A stretch of DNA of 64,000 nt from Burkholderia sp. NRF60-BP8 (GTDB lineage: Bacteria > Pseudomonadota > Gammaproteobacteria > Burkholderiales > Burkholderiaceae): the NCBI RefSeq assembly GCF_001522585.2, contig NZ_CP013372.1, positions 248,001 to 312,000 of the forward strand. The letters run 5' to 3'. Positions 1 through 9,829 of this stretch are shown piece after piece. Each line of letters opens with the position of its first letter. Within the stretch, counting starts at the first letter, position 1. A program made the position numbers and the translations under genes. The notes under the pieces were generated by a model. It saw nothing but the letters and a program-made list of their open reading frames with translations, ran no database searches and was not told the DNA's origin.

Positions 1-1
1 A

Positions 2-64
2 CCGGATTCGCAGGTGCTTGCGTATCGCGGTATCGATGCGCGAGCGGCCTGCGGACGGCCATAA
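2..64 (+). CDS. 3' end of a gene entering from the left (partial)
   Basis: The second forward frame is open from the window edge to a TAA at 62-64 and is followed directly by a strong terminator hairpin. The twenty codons visible are too few to identify a family. The call rests only on the stop codon sitting just before the terminator, so it could also be chance. Confidence 0.3.
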   Translation, partial: PDSQVLAYRGIDARAACGRP

Positions 65-94
65 AAAAGCGAAGGGATTGCTCCCTTCGCTTTT
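65..94. terminator. Bidirectional rho-independent terminator
   Basis: A perfect 13-bp stem (65-77 with 82-94) closes a 4-nt loop. The stem ends in four A on the left and four T on the right, so it can stop transcription in both directions. It lies 32 bp beyond the stop of the minus-strand adhesin gene and just after the possible forward gene end at 64. Confidence 0.85.
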
Positions 95-125
95 GTCGCG
101 ACGATTGCGCGGCCGACCTCGACGC

Positions 126-3100
126 TTACCAGTAGAACCCGCCGCCGACCACCGCGCCGACCGTGCCGCGGCTGCTCGTGTTCGCCGATGCCTTGATCGT
201 CCACTTGCCGTCGCGGGTCATGTACGACACGCCGAGCGCGCTGCCGTACTCGCCGCCGTAGGTGCTGCCCGCCATCGCGACGAACGTGCGTCCCGGCTGC
301 GTCGATTGCGGCAGCCCGGCCACGGCCATCGCCGCGGCCACGCCGCCCATCGCATCCTGGCGCGCGCTGTGCACCGAGTTCTGCATCTGCTGCACGTTGA
401 CCGCATCGGTCGGCGCCGTGCCGGCCGCGACGTTCGTGATCTGCCGTTCGTTGCCGGCCGAGCCGACCGACACCGCGTTGTCGCGATCCGCGAGCGAGCC
501 CGCGCCGAGCGCCACCGCGTTGTTGCCCGACGCGTTCGCGCCCTGGCCGACGGCCGTACCGCCGTCGCCGCTCGCGATCGAGCCCTGGCCGATGGCCGTG
601 CCGTTGTTCCCGCTCGCGTTCGATCCGGCGCCGATGGCGGTGGCGTTGCCGCTCGACGCGGCCGCGCCGTTGCCGAGCGCCGTGCCGTTGCTGCCGGATG
701 CATCGGCGCCCGCGCCGAGCTGCACGCTGCCGTCACCGCTGCCGACCGGATCGAAGCTGCCCGAGCCGTTGCCGGGGCCGCCCGGATTGCCCGGCACGCC
801 GCCCGATTCCAGCCCCGTCACGCGATCGTCGATGTCGGAGAAACGGCTCTCGAAATCCTGCTGCATCGCGTACAGCTGGCCGCCGTTCACCGCATCCATG
901 CTGCCTGCCGCGATCAGCCCCGGCGCGACGTTGTGCAGCACCGTGCCGCCCACGCCGCCGAAGGTCGCGCTGCCGAGCGAGAGGTCGTCGTAAGTCACGG
1001 CCGCGATTTCCTTGCCGGTGTAGTCGATCAGGCCCGTCGCCTTTAGCTGCGCGATCGTCACCGCATCGTCGTCGTTCACGCCGTTGGCGACGCCGCTCAA
1101 CGTGCGTGCACCGCCGGTGCCGGCGAAGTTCACCGACGCGCCGCCCGTTGCCGCGCCGACCGTGATCGCGCCCGTTGCCGCGTCCTGCTGGACGAGGCCG
1201 ATCTGGCCCGCCGCGAGCCGGGCGTCGAGGGTAGCAATGTCGGTCTGGTTGGTCGCGATGTCCGACGCGTTTCGTGCAACGGCCTCGTTCGTCGTGTGAA
1301 GCTGGTCGCCCGTGACGGCGTCGGTGCTGCCTGCCGCAACGTCGCCGTTCGACAGACCCGTCAGCTTGCGCGCACCGGCCGTGCCGGCGAAGTTCACCGC
1401 CGCGCCGTCGGTGTTCGCGCCGACCGTCAGGTCGGCACCCGCGCCCGCCTGCTGGACGAGGCCGATCGAGCCGCTGTTCATGTCGCTGCGGATCTGCGTG
1501 ATCGACGTTTCGTTGCTCGTCACGCGTTGATCGAGGCTGGCGACGTTGACGTTCGTCGTGTGCAGCTGGTCGCCCGTGACGGCGTCGGTGCTGCCTGCGG
1601 CGATGTCACCGTTCGCGACGCCCGTCAGCTTGCGCGCACCGGCCGTGCCGGTGAAGTTCACCGCCGCGCCGTCGGTATTTGCGCCCACCGTCAGATCGGC
1701 ACCCGCGCCCGTTTGCTGGACGAGACCGATCGTGCCGCTCGACAGGTCGCCGAGTTGCGTGTTGATCGTGTCGATGTCGGTGGTGTTCTTTGCGATATTC
1801 GCTTCGTTTACCGTTACGCGGCTGTCGACTGCCGTCACGCGGCCGTCGACGGCGGTCACACGACCGTCGATGTTCGTCACCTGCGTGCCGAGGCCCGCGA
1901 TATCGGAAGCGTTCTGTGCCACGTCCTGATTCGTCGCATGAAGCTGGTCACCCGTGACGGCGTCGCTGCTGCCCGCGGCGATGTCGCCGTTTGCAAGGCC
2001 CGTCAGCTTGCGCGCGCCGGCCGTGCCGGCGAAATTCACCGCCGCACCGTCGGTGTTCGCGCCCACCGTCAGATCGGCACCCGCGCCCGCTTGCTGGACG
2101 AGACCGATCGTGCCGCTCGACAGGTCACTGAGCTGCGTGTTGATCGTGTCGATGTCGGTGGTGTTCTTTGCGATGTTTGCTTGGTTCACCGTTACGCGTC
2201 CGTCGACTGCCGTCACGCGACCATCGATGGTCGTCACGCGGTTATCGACGTTCGTCACCTGCGTGCCGAGGCCGGCGATGTCGGAGGCGTTCTGTGCCAC
2301 GTCCTGATTCGTCGCATGAAGCTGGTCGCCCGTGACGGCGTCGGTGCTGCCCGCGGCGATGTCGCCGTTTGCGAGGCCCGTCAGCTTGCGCGCGCCGGCC
2401 GCGCCGGTGAAGTTCACCGCTGCACCGTCGGTGTTCGCGCCGACCGACAGATCGGCGCCTGCGCTTGCCTGCTGGACGAGACCGATCGTGCCGCTCGACA
2501 GGTCGCCGAGTTGCGTGTTGATCGCCGTAATGTCGGTGGCGTTCTTCGTGATGTTCGCTTCGTTCACCGTTACGCGGCTGTCGACTGCCGTCACGCGGCC
2601 GTCGACGGCGGTCACACGACCGTCGATGTTCGTCACCTGCGTGCCGAGGCCGGCGATGTCGGAGGCGTTCTGTGCCACGTCCTGATTCGTCGCATGAAGC
2701 TGATCGCCGGTGACGGCATCGGTGCTGCCCGCGGCGATGTCGCCGTTTGCGAGGCCCGTCAGCTTGCGCGCACCGGCCGTGCCGGCGAAGTTCACCGCCG
2801 CACCGTCGGTGTTCGCGCCGACCGCGAGATCGGCATTCGCGCCCGCTTGCTGGACAAGACCGGCCGCGCCGCTCGACAGGTCGCCGATCTGCGTGTTGAT
2901 CGCCGTAATGTCGGTGGTGTTCTTCGTGATGTTCGCTTCGTTCACGGTCACACGACCGTCGAGATTCGTCACTTGCGTGCCGAGGCCAGCGATGTCGGAA
3001 GCGTTTTGCGCCATTCCTTGATTCGTCGCATGAAGCTGGTCGCCCGTGACGGCATCGGTGCTGCCCGCTGCGATATCGCCGTTTGCGAGGCCCGTCAGCT

Positions 3101-4400
3101 TGCGCGCACCGGCCGTGCCGGCGAAATTCACCGCCGCACCGTCGGTGTTCGCGCCGACCGTCAGATCGGCGCCCGTGCCTGCCTGCTGAACCAGGCCGAT
3201 CGCACCGCTGTTCAGGTCATTGCTGATCTGCGTGATGGATGCTTCGTTGTTCGTGACACGACGGTCGATGTTCGTGACGTCCGCGCCGAGATTCGCGATG
3301 TCCGTCGCGTTCGCGGCGATGTTGCCGTTCGCGGCCGTCAGCGCGCCGTCGAGCGCACCGAGCGCGCCGCCGACGGTCGTCTGCGTGCCGCCGTTCGCGA
3401 GGGCGTACGTCGGTCCGGTCACGGCACCTGTATCCGTATCGATCGCCGCGCCGCCGCCCAGCGCCTTCACGACCGGCGCGAGCTGCGACACGTTCACGGC
3501 GTCGGTGTCTTTCGTGCCGGCCCCCATGTTGACGATCTGGCGCTGCGTCGTGGCCGAGCCGACCGAGATCGTGTCGTTGCGGGTCGCTGTCGAGTTCGTA
3601 CCGAGCGCCATGGCATTCGTGACATTGGCGCCGACATTGGCGTTGTTGCCGATCGCGACGGAGTTGGTTGCCCCGGCCGAGACACCGGCGAGGTTGCCCA
3701 GTGCAACGGCGCCGCCTGCCCGCGCCGACGCCTGATTGCCCAACGCGGTACTGGAACTTGCCGTGGCGCTTGCCAGACGGCCGAGTGCGACCGAACCGGA
3801 ACCCGTCGCGGTCGCCGACGAGCCGACAGCCAGGACCGACGTTCCATTTGCCGTTGCGTTGTTTCCGATTGCGGTTGCCCCCGTGCCGCCGGTCGCGGTC
3901 GAGTCATTGCCGATCGCGATCGCGCCCGTCGGGCCGGTCGCCATTGCAAGGCGGCCGAAGGCCATCGAACCGGTGCCGGTCGCGGTCGCGCCGGAGCCGA
4001 GTGCCAGGACCGACGTGCCGTTTGCGGTGGCGCTGTTGCCGATTGCGATCGCGGCGGTTCCCGAGGCCGATGCAACCGATCCGCCGGTCGTAGCCGGCAG
4101 TACCTTGATATAGGTATCGTCCACGGCATCCGCCATCGGCGTGATCGATCGCGATTGCGCGCCGCTCGGCGGCACGATCGTGCATTCGCTCGCGGTACTC
4201 GTGTCGCTTGCCTGTTCGCTGTCCGTCGGGCAAACCTCGGCTGCCGTCGCCGCACCGAAGGGAGCACCGAGCGCGACCACTACCGCGACGGCGGAGAGCG
4301 CCGCGCGTGCCGAACCCTTGGACTGCGACTTGGCGGTTTCCGCGACGGCGGTCCACGTGCAGGTCGCGGCGTTCCAGATGTTTCGGTAGGTCTTGTTCAT
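126..4400 (-). CDS. Trimeric autotransporter adhesin (YadA/BpaC-like)
   Basis: This surface adhesin of about 1424 residues secretes itself by a type V mechanism as a homotrimer. It begins with an extended signal peptide region ([10 protein letters not shown]) and a cleavage region near ATAAEV. Next come YadA-head repeats of the AIGNxATAxG type, then a long stalk of repeated modules alternating coiled coils (VTxVDGRVT) with [18 protein letters not shown] connectors, then a second short head block, and a C-terminal YadA anchor ending in FYW. The start at 4400 is chosen because an AAGGAG site precedes it and because the ESPR begins there. An in-frame ATG 57 bases upstream is unlikely. The gene stands alone between a terminator and a small hypothetical gene. 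Likely roles are host attachment, autoaggregation or serum resistance; the ligand cannot be read from sequence. Confidence 0.95.
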   Translation of the reverse strand: MNKTYRNIWNAATCTWTAVAETAKSQSKGSARAALSAVAVVVALGAPFGAATAAEVCPTDSEQASDTSTASECTIVPPSGAQSRSITPMADAVDDTYIKVLPATTGGSVASASGTAAIAIGNSATANGTSVLALGSGATATGTGSMAFGRLAMATGPTGAIAIGNDSTATGGTGATAIGNNATANGTSVLAVGSSATATGSGSVALGRLASATASSSTALGNQASARAGGAVALGNLAGVSAGATNSVAIGNNANVGANVTNAMALGTNSTATRNDTISVGSATTQRQIVNMGAGTKDTDAVNVSQLAPVVKALGGGAAIDTDTGAVTGPTYALANGGTQTTVGGALGALDGALTAANGNIAANATDIANLGADVTNIDRRVTNNEASITQISNDLNSGAIGLVQQAGTGADLTVGANTDGAAVNFAGTAGARKLTGLANGDIAAGSTDAVTGDQLHATNQGMAQNASDIAGLGTQVTNLDGRVTVNEANITKNTTDITAINTQIGDLSSGAAGLVQQAGANADLAVGANTDGAAVNFAGTAGARKLTGLANGDIAAGSTDAVTGDQLHATNQDVAQNASDIAGLGTQVTNIDGRVTAVDGRVTAVDSRVTVNEANITKNATDITAINTQLGDLSSGTIGLVQQASAGADLSVGANTDGAAVNFTGAAGARKLTGLANGDIAAGSTDAVTGDQLHATNQDVAQNASDIAGLGTQVTNVDNRVTTIDGRVTAVDGRVTVNQANIAKNTTDIDTINTQLSDLSSGTIGLVQQAGAGADLTVGANTDGAAVNFAGTAGARKLTGLANGDIAAGSSDAVTGDQLHATNQDVAQNASDIAGLGTQVTNIDGRVTAVDGRVTAVDSRVTVNEANIAKNTTDIDTINTQLGDLSSGTIGLVQQTGAGADLTVGANTDGAAVNFTGTAGARKLTGVANGDIAAGSTDAVTGDQLHTTNVNVASLDQRVTSNETSITQIRSDMNSGSIGLVQQAGAGADLTVGANTDGAAVNFAGTAGARKLTGLSNGDVAAGSTDAVTGDQLHTTNEAVARNASDIATNQTDIATLDARLAAGQIGLVQQDAATGAITVGAATGGASVNFAGTGGARTLSGVANGVNDDDAVTIAQLKATGLIDYTGKEIAAVTYDDLSLGSATFGGVGGTVLHNVAPGLIAAGSMDAVNGGQLYAMQQDFESRFSDIDDRVTGLESGGVPGNPGGPGNGSGSFDPVGSGDGSVQLGAGADASGSNGTALGNGAAASSGNATAIGAGSNASGNNGTAIGQGSIASGDGGTAVGQGANASGNNAVALGAGSLADRDNAVSVGSAGNERQITNVAAGTAPTDAVNVQQMQNSVHSARQDAMGGVAAAMAVAGLPQSTQPGRTFVAMAGSTYGGEYGSALGVSYMTRDGKWTIKASANTSSRGTVGAVVGGGFYW
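1290..3210 (-). repeat. Tandem repeats encoding the adhesin stalk
   Basis: Within the adhesin gene, long units recur almost identically. The connector coding segment is found near 1560, 1938, 2316 and 2694, spaced about 378 bp (126 codons), with shorter units at each end (near 1300 and 3030). Such arrays change length by recombination, so stalk length probably varies between strains, and short-read assemblies may collapse it. Confidence 0.8.
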
Positions 4401-4542
4401 GTCCTTACTCCTTTCAGTGTGTTGGGTATCTGAAATCATGGTAAGGATCGGACCCATCCGAATCTGTCGTCCCGGGCTGAATCGCCGCGGCGGTGCTGTA
4501 GGACTAGCCCTACGTCCTGATCCTGCGCACCGCGCCTGCGGG

Positions 4543-5001
4543 TTACGCCACCGCTTCGCCGGCAGCCACCGGCGACTGCATGCGGCCCGCGACCACGCGA
4601 TGCAGGCGCTCCCAGGCCTGCCGATAGCGATAGCGCGGCACCGCCGCGAGCTGTTCGTCGTACACGATCAGCACGCACTCGACGGCCGCGGCTTCGTGGT
4701 CGAGCAGCCGCCACGGCTCGCCGCGCTCCGCGCGCAGGTTGCATTCCGCCAGTGCGTCGTCGGCGTGCCGGTAGAGGTCGATATTTGCGCCCGCGCCGGT
4801 CTCGGCGCGCAGAAAGAATGCCATGTAGACCGCCCGCATCAGGCACACTGCCTGGTCGAAGCAACCGTTGCCCGAGCGCAGTAACGCCAGCGCCATGTGA
4901 GCTTCCAGCGACACGGCGCGCACCTGTTCCGTCGATAGCGGAAGCAGCATGATCTTCGTCAGCGAGGAATGGCCGCGTTTGCGCGAACCGGCTTTCTTCA
5001 T
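4543..5001 (-). CDS. Conserved small hypothetical protein
   Basis: A 152-residue protein, mostly helical, with no signal peptide or membrane segment. The N-terminus is basic ([10 protein letters not shown]) and is followed by a helical core; I see no recognisable catalytic motif or helix-turn-helix. A GAAAGGAAA ribosome site precedes the ATG. It lies between the adhesin and the hybrid kinase on the same strand, so it could help control the adhesin, but only position suggests this. I do not recognise the family with confidence. Confidence 0.7.
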   Translation of the reverse strand: MKKAGSRKRGHSSLTKIMLLPLSTEQVRAVSLEAHMALALLRSGNGCFDQAVCLMRAVYMAFFLRAETGAGANIDLYRHADDALAECNLRAERGEPWRLLDHEAAAVECVLIVYDEQLAAVPRYRYRQAWERLHRVVAGRMQSPVAAGEAVA

Positions 5002-5123
5002 CGGGCGATTTCCTTTCGCATCGTTCCGCTGCCGGACGCATCGCGACGGCGGCGGCCGCGCGCGGTCGATGCGGAATCCGCGAGCGTCTTGCCATCCTAG
5101 GGATGCGGGCGGGACGCGGCGAT

Positions 5124-5140
5124 CAGCCCAGTCTGATTTT
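5124..5140. promoter_or_regulatory. Recurrent CAGCCCAGTCTGATTTT motif, copy 1
   Basis: The intergenic sequence contains the core CCCAGTCTGA followed by an AT run. The same core recurs at 9524-9544 and, with one change, at 13928-13948, each time between genes. This copy is about 120 bp upstream of the small gene starting at 5001 and just past the hybrid kinase stop. It may be a binding site of one of the local response regulators. Confidence 0.4.
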
Positions 5141-5160
5141 TGAAGCGAGGCGCGCGGCGT

Positions 5161-8142
5161 TCAGGGCGAGGGCGTCAGCCCGGTGCGTCGTCGCAGCGCG
5201 TCGTGCGCGACGCGTTCGGTCGCGGCGAGCAGCGACGCGAGCGACGCGGTGTCGCCGGCCCGCGCGGCGTCCTGCATCGTGCCGACCGCATCGGCCGCCG
5301 CATGCTCGTGGATCGTCGCGAACGCGCCGCGCAGCGCATGCAGCTCGTCGCGCAGCGTCCGAAGATCTTCTTTTGCGAGCGCGGCACGGATCGCCGCGAG
5401 CGAACGCTCGACGCTGTCGGTCAGCAGCGCCTGGACTTCCGGCGGCAGCGGACCGTCCGCGAGATCGGCCAGCGACGACGCGCGCGGTCGGGCTACGTCG
5501 GCGAGATTCGCGAAGCGCCGCACCGTGCGGTCGATCGTGTCGAGCAGCACGGGCTTGACCAGCACGTCGACCATGCCCGCTTCCGCGCACCGTGCCCGCT
5601 CTTCCGCGCTCGCATGCGCGGTGCTCGCCACCACCGGCAGATCAGGGTATTGCGCACGCAGCGCCCGCGCCAGCGTGTAGCCGTCCATGCCGGGCATGTT
5701 GAGGTCGGTGATGACGAGGTCGTAGCGCGCATCCGCGCAGCGGCGCAGCGCGGACGCACCGTCTTCGGCTGTCTGCGCTTCGTAGCCGAGCGCGACGAGC
5801 TGGCTTTGCTGGAGCGTGCGGTTGACCGGATGATCGTCGACCACCAGCACGCGGGCGGCGAGCGCCGGCCGCGCGGCCGCGTCTTGCTCGCGCGTATCGT
5901 CCTGCGCGGCTTCGTCGGCGCTGGCCGCCCGCAGCGGCAGCGTGACGACGAAGGTGCTGCCGTCGCCCGGTTCGCTCTTCACGTCGATCGTGCCGTCCAT
6001 CATCGTTGCGAGCCGCTTCGTCAGCGCGAGGCCGAGCCCGGTGCCGCCGAAGCGGCGCGTGATCGACGTGTCGGCCTGCGTGAACGGCTTGAACAGCGCC
6101 GCGCGCTGCGCGTCGGTCATCCCGATGCCGGTATCGCTGACGCCGATCACGACCGGCGACTCAGGATCGGCATCGTCGCGCAGATAGACCTCGAGCGTCA
6201 CGTCGCCGTCGCTCGTGAACTTGATCGCGTTCGATACGAGGTTCGCGGCAATCTGCCGGATGCGGGTCGGGTCGCCGATGTAGCGCGGCGCAAGCGCATC
6301 GTCGACGATCACGTCGAACTGCAGCCCCTTCGCCGCGGCGAGCGGCTCGAACATCGCGCCGGTCTGCCGGATCGTGTCCGCGAGATCGAACGGGATCGCT
6401 TCCAGCGACATCTGGCCGGCCTCGATCTTCGACAGGTCGAGGATGTCGTTGATCAGCCCGAGCAGCGTCGACGACGCGCCTTCGACCGTATGCAGCCGCT
6501 CGCCCTGCGTCGCCGACAGCGGCTCGCGGCCGATCAGCTCCAGGTTGCCGAGGATCGCGTTCAGCGGCGTGCGGATCTCGTGGCTCATCGTCGCGAGGAA
6601 CGCGGATTTCGCGTCGTTGGCCGCATCGGCCGCGCGCCGTGCTTCGTCGAGATGGCGTTCGATCGCCTTCTGCGACGTGATGTCGGACACGTTGCACAGC
6701 AGCACGTCCGCGTCGCGATAGCGCGTGCGCACGAGCGTGGCGAGCAGGTCGACGGTGTCGCCGTGCGCGGTCGGCAGCGCGACGTGCAGGTCGGGCTGCC
6801 ACGCGTTCGCGCCGGGCGAGCGGTCGAAGCGTGCGAACAGCCTGGCGGCGAGCGACGGCGCGCCGGCAGCGGCGCGCGCGTCGTACGCGCGCATCGTGTC
6901 GTTCTGCAGCAGCACCGCGCCGTCGTCGAGCGACAGCAGCGCGATGCCGGCCGGCGCGGCTTCGACGATCGTGCGGTTCAGTTTCTCGCTGTCGACGATG
7001 CGCCGCGTGCGTGCGTCGTCGGGCTTCAGCACGCGGCGGTCGAACAGCACGAGCAGCGTCCACGCGAAGCCGAGCGCGAGCGTCATCAGCGCCGCATACC
7101 AGCCGACGCGCGCGGCGAGCGCGGCCAGCATTGAGCGCGTCGAAAACGACTGGACGAGCGTCCAGTCGGTACCGGGGATGCGCTGGCTGACGGTGAAATA
7201 CCCCGCGCGATGCGTGCGCAGCGGGCCGTCGGCGGGCGCGGCGCGCGCGGCGTCGGCGAGCCGCTCGACCACAGTCGCCGATGCGTCGCCCCGTTCCGCC
7301 GCGCCGGCGCGCAGCACCACGCGGCCGGCGGTATCGGCGACGATCGCGGCGTCGTCCTGTTCGATTCCGGCGAGCCGTTCGCACAGCAGGTTCGTGGGCA
7401 GCGTCGAGATGAACACGACGCGCGGCTGCCCGGCGTCGTACACGGTGCCGACCAGCCGGAACACGTCGCGCTGCTGGACCGGGTCGTGCGCGGGCGCGTG
7501 CCACACGTAGCGGCCGGCCGGCGCGGGCGGGAGGTCCCCGGCGACCTTGCCGAGCAGCGCGGCGACGTCTGCCGCGCCGGTGGCCGCCAGCGGATCGGCG
7601 GCGGGCCGGGGAATGATCAGCGCGAAATGGCGGTCGGCGTCGTACGCGTAACCGGCGATCGCGCGATCGGCCTCCTGTTTCGCGACGTACGCGCCGACGC
7701 GGTAGGTCATCTCGCTCGACATCGCGAGATCGCGCGCATACGACGCGGCGGGCCGCCCGGCGGACAGGTCGGCGACGGCGAGCACCGGCGTGAAGCGCGG
7801 GCTGCCTTGCAGCACGAGCCGGCCGTTACCGGCGGCGAGTTGTGCCGCAAGCGCGGGATCGGTCGCGCGCGTGTTCCAGACCGCTTCCTCGTGCGTGACC
7901 AGCGTGTCCATGCCGGTCGTGCGCAGGTTGAACTCGAAGCGAACGAAGAACTGGCGCACCGCGAACTGCGTGTAGCGCTCCTGCACGTAGTCCTTGCCCA
8001 TCGCGTACAGCAGCGTGCCGCTGGCGGCCAGCGCGGCGAGCGTCACGCCGATGCCGCCCGCATACAGCAGCGTGCGCTGGCGGCGCCCGACGGGCGTGCG
8101 GGAGGCGGGGCGGCTGCGGTCGGAGGCGGCGCGATGATCCAT
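5161..8142 (-). CDS. BvgS/RcsC-like hybrid sensor histidine kinase
   Basis: A 993-residue inner-membrane sensor. Order: TM helix about 26-48; a large periplasmic sensing domain to about 340 resembling CHASE4-type modules; second TM about 347-367; PAS-like segment about 385-490; HisKA with phospho-acceptor His521 in MSHEIRTPLN; HATPase_c with DTGIGM and GGTGLGL boxes (to about 737); receiver with Asp813 in DLNMPGMDG and the Lys of VKP; and a C-terminal Hpt domain with His935 in HALRG. It therefore carries a complete internal His-Asp-His phosphorelay. No canonical output partner adjoins it: the OmpR-type protein encoded upstream on the same strand lacks the phospho-acceptor Asp. The input signal is unknown. 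Confidence 0.93.
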   Translation of the reverse strand: MDHRAASDRSRPASRTPVGRRQRTLLYAGGIGVTLAALAASGTLLYAMGKDYVQERYTQFAVRQFFVRFEFNLRTTGMDTLVTHEEAVWNTRATDPALAAQLAAGNGRLVLQGSPRFTPVLAVADLSAGRPAASYARDLAMSSEMTYRVGAYVAKQEADRAIAGYAYDADRHFALIIPRPAADPLAATGAADVAALLGKVAGDLPPAPAGRYVWHAPAHDPVQQRDVFRLVGTVYDAGQPRVVFISTLPTNLLCERLAGIEQDDAAIVADTAGRVVLRAGAAERGDASATVVERLADAARAAPADGPLRTHRAGYFTVSQRIPGTDWTLVQSFSTRSMLAALAARVGWYAALMTLALGFAWTLLVLFDRRVLKPDDARTRRIVDSEKLNRTIVEAAPAGIALLSLDDGAVLLQNDTMRAYDARAAAGAPSLAARLFARFDRSPGANAWQPDLHVALPTAHGDTVDLLATLVRTRYRDADVLLCNVSDITSQKAIERHLDEARRAADAANDAKSAFLATMSHEIRTPLNAILGNLELIGREPLSATQGERLHTVEGASSTLLGLINDILDLSKIEAGQMSLEAIPFDLADTIRQTGAMFEPLAAAKGLQFDVIVDDALAPRYIGDPTRIRQIAANLVSNAIKFTSDGDVTLEVYLRDDADPESPVVIGVSDTGIGMTDAQRAALFKPFTQADTSITRRFGGTGLGLALTKRLATMMDGTIDVKSEPGDGSTFVVTLPLRAASADEAAQDDTREQDAAARPALAARVLVVDDHPVNRTLQQSQLVALGYEAQTAEDGASALRRCADARYDLVITDLNMPGMDGYTLARALRAQYPDLPVVASTAHASAEERARCAEAGMVDVLVKPVLLDTIDRTVRRFANLADVARPRASSLADLADGPLPPEVQALLTDSVERSLAAIRAALAKEDLRTLRDELHALRGAFATIHEHAAADAVGTMQDAARAGDTASLASLLAATERVAHDALRRRTGLTPSP

Positions 8143-8337
8143 CGTGGCACGGGCGGTCGGAAGGTTTCGCCATGATAAGGGAGACCGATCGTGTCGCGGT
8201 GTAGTGATTGGGGGCGCGCCGAAGGAGGCACGCCGGGAGCCGGCCTTCAGGCGCCGAGCGCACCCGGCCGGCGATTGGCCGGCGGCGCAATGGCGGCGAG
8301 CTGGGCCGGCGCGCGAGCGGCCGCGGCCGGCCGGCGC

Positions 8338-9177
8338 TTATCCGGCCGGGCGTGGCTCGGGGCCAGGCCTGTTTTCGTGTGCGGATATGGCGTCGTGTTC
8401 GCTCCCCGGCTCACATTCGACGAGCCGGTAGCCATATCCGTACACGGTCATCAGCCGCAGCCCATAGCGGCCGTCGAGCTTGAGCCGCCCGCGCAGGTTC
8501 GTGATGTGCGTATCGAGGCGGCGGCTCGACACCGCGACGAGCGAGCCCCACACGAGCTGGCTCAGGTGCGGGCGCGACAGCGGCCGGCCCAGGTTCATGA
8601 ACAGCGCGGTCGCGATCTGGAAATGCTTCTCGGTGAGCACGTGTTCGGTGCCGTCGACGCATATCGTGCGATTGGCGGTGTCGAATTCAAAGCAGCCGAT
8701 GCGCCAGTGACGCTGGTGCGTCGTCCGGTAGTGCGACCACCGCAGCCACGTGGACATGCTCGACACGATCGTTTCGGCCGGCGATGCGTATGGCAGGTAT
8801 TCGTTCGCGCCGGCGTCGAACGCGATCGCCCGCGCGCCGTCGTCGTCGTGCTGGCTGGTCACGAGCAACGGCATTGACACGGCGAAGCGCGCGCGCAGCG
8901 TGCGGACCGCCTCCGCGGTGCGGTAGCACGGCGTTTCGCATTGCACGACGATGAGGTCGAACGGTCGCATGTCGCACGCAGCGAGCAGGTCGGGCAGGTA
9001 TTCGAAGCGCACGGGGCGGTAGCCCGCGCGGCGCAGCACGTCGTTGATCCGCAGGCGGTCGTAACCGTGACCCGCGCGCCGCAGGCGATCGTCGAATGCG
9101 TGACGCGACGGATGATCGATCGTCAGGATGCCGATCGACAGCGTCGATGCGTCGTTCGTCACGAGCGGCGCGTGCAT
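8338..9177 (-). CDS. OmpR-family DNA-binding regulator with degenerate receiver
   Basis: With the start at 9177 (MHAPL) the protein has 279 residues. An N-terminal receiver-like domain (about 13-135) is followed by a winged-helix Trans_reg_C domain (about 150-250) with TEKHFQIATAL, SRRLDTHITNLRGRL and TVYGYGYRL signatures. The position expected to hold the phosphorylated Asp reads FDLIVVQCE, so Gln79 replaces it, and the conserved Lys-Pro is Leu-Pro. This implies control without phosphorylation. An open frame continues 336 bases upstream, but its composition looks non-coding, so I reject the longer start. The ribosome site is weak, leaving the start somewhat uncertain. Confidence 0.85.
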   Translation of the reverse strand: MHAPLVTNDASTLSIGILTIDHPSRHAFDDRLRRAGHGYDRLRINDVLRRAGYRPVRFEYLPDLLAACDMRPFDLIVVQCETPCYRTAEAVRTLRARFAVSMPLLVTSQHDDDGARAIAFDAGANEYLPYASPAETIVSSMSTWLRWSHYRTTHQRHWRIGCFEFDTANRTICVDGTEHVLTEKHFQIATALFMNLGRPLSRPHLSQLVWGSLVAVSSRRLDTHITNLRGRLKLDGRYGLRLMTVYGYGYRLVECEPGSEHDAISAHENRPGPEPRPAG

Positions 9178-9829
9178 CGCTCGTGCCGGTGGCGGGTGCG
9201 CGTGAGCGGCGCCCCCGGACGGCGTGCGCGGGTGCGTCGACGGGTCGTGGCGGCGCGGCCGCCGCCGGGTGCGGCGCTGTCGCGGCGGTCGTCCGGTGAA
9301 GCGGAAGCGGCTTCGACAGGCCCGCTTCGTGCGAACAAGGAAGAGATCATGGACGGGCTCGATGCGCGCATGACATTCGATCGGCGAACGCCGCGCGAAA
9401 AAGATCCCGCCACGCGGGCGGGATGAATATCGACTATCTATCTCTGGAAACCACGGCATGCCCGCATTCGGGTCATGACAGGCATACCGTGGAATGATTG
9501 TCGTCATGCGCATGCAGCGTGTGAATCAGCCCAGTCTGAAATTGCAACCAACCGCGCGTCGTTGTCGATCGCGCGTGATCCACCCGCCGCGCGCGTATTT
9601 GCAAGTTTCAGACCGGGCCGATCGGTTGCGCACGCAGAATCGGACCACGCGCAGCGGCTTCTTGCCGACAATGCCGGACGCGACGCATAACCGGTATCGG
9701 ACTTGCCGCATGCCGGAGGCGTTGTGCGTCCGGTACGCTGTGCCGTTCCATGGCGGCGGATGTCGCGCGGTATCTTCGCTGTGCGGCCTGCTGTCTCCGG
9801 GCTGCGCGCCGCCCTTGCTTGCCATCACC
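9178..9829. other. Divergent intergenic region between two regulatory units
   Basis: This 652-bp stretch separates the minus-strand OmpR-type regulator from the plus-strand kinase. Open frames crossing it have biased, arginine-rich translations typical of GC-rich shadows. It holds one copy of the CCCAGTCTGA motif (9524-9544) and a stretch of lower GC around 9420-9480, which are the likely promoter regions. No RNA gene was recognised. Confidence 0.5.
9524..9544. promoter_or_regulatory. Recurrent CCCAGTCTGA motif, copy 2
   Basis: AATCAGCCCAGTCTGAAATT shares 13 consecutive bases with the copy at 5124 (CAGCCCAGTCTGA). It lies about 285-305 bp upstream of the kinase start at 9830 and about 350 bp upstream of the divergent regulator. 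Confidence 0.4.

Noticed and set aside
1268..3040. CRISPR-like regular repetition in the adhesin region
   Set aside because: Units are about 378 bp, in frame and protein-coding. There are no short spaced repeats.
1296..4433. A 1045-codon forward open frame opposite the adhesin
   Set aside because: It is the antisense shadow of a repetitive GC-rich gene: arginine/histidine/valine-rich, no domain, and the reverse strand has a full YadA-type protein.
5140..7134. A 664-codon forward frame opposite the hybrid kinase
   Set aside because: Arginine-rich shadow. The reverse frame carries all kinase, receiver and Hpt motifs.
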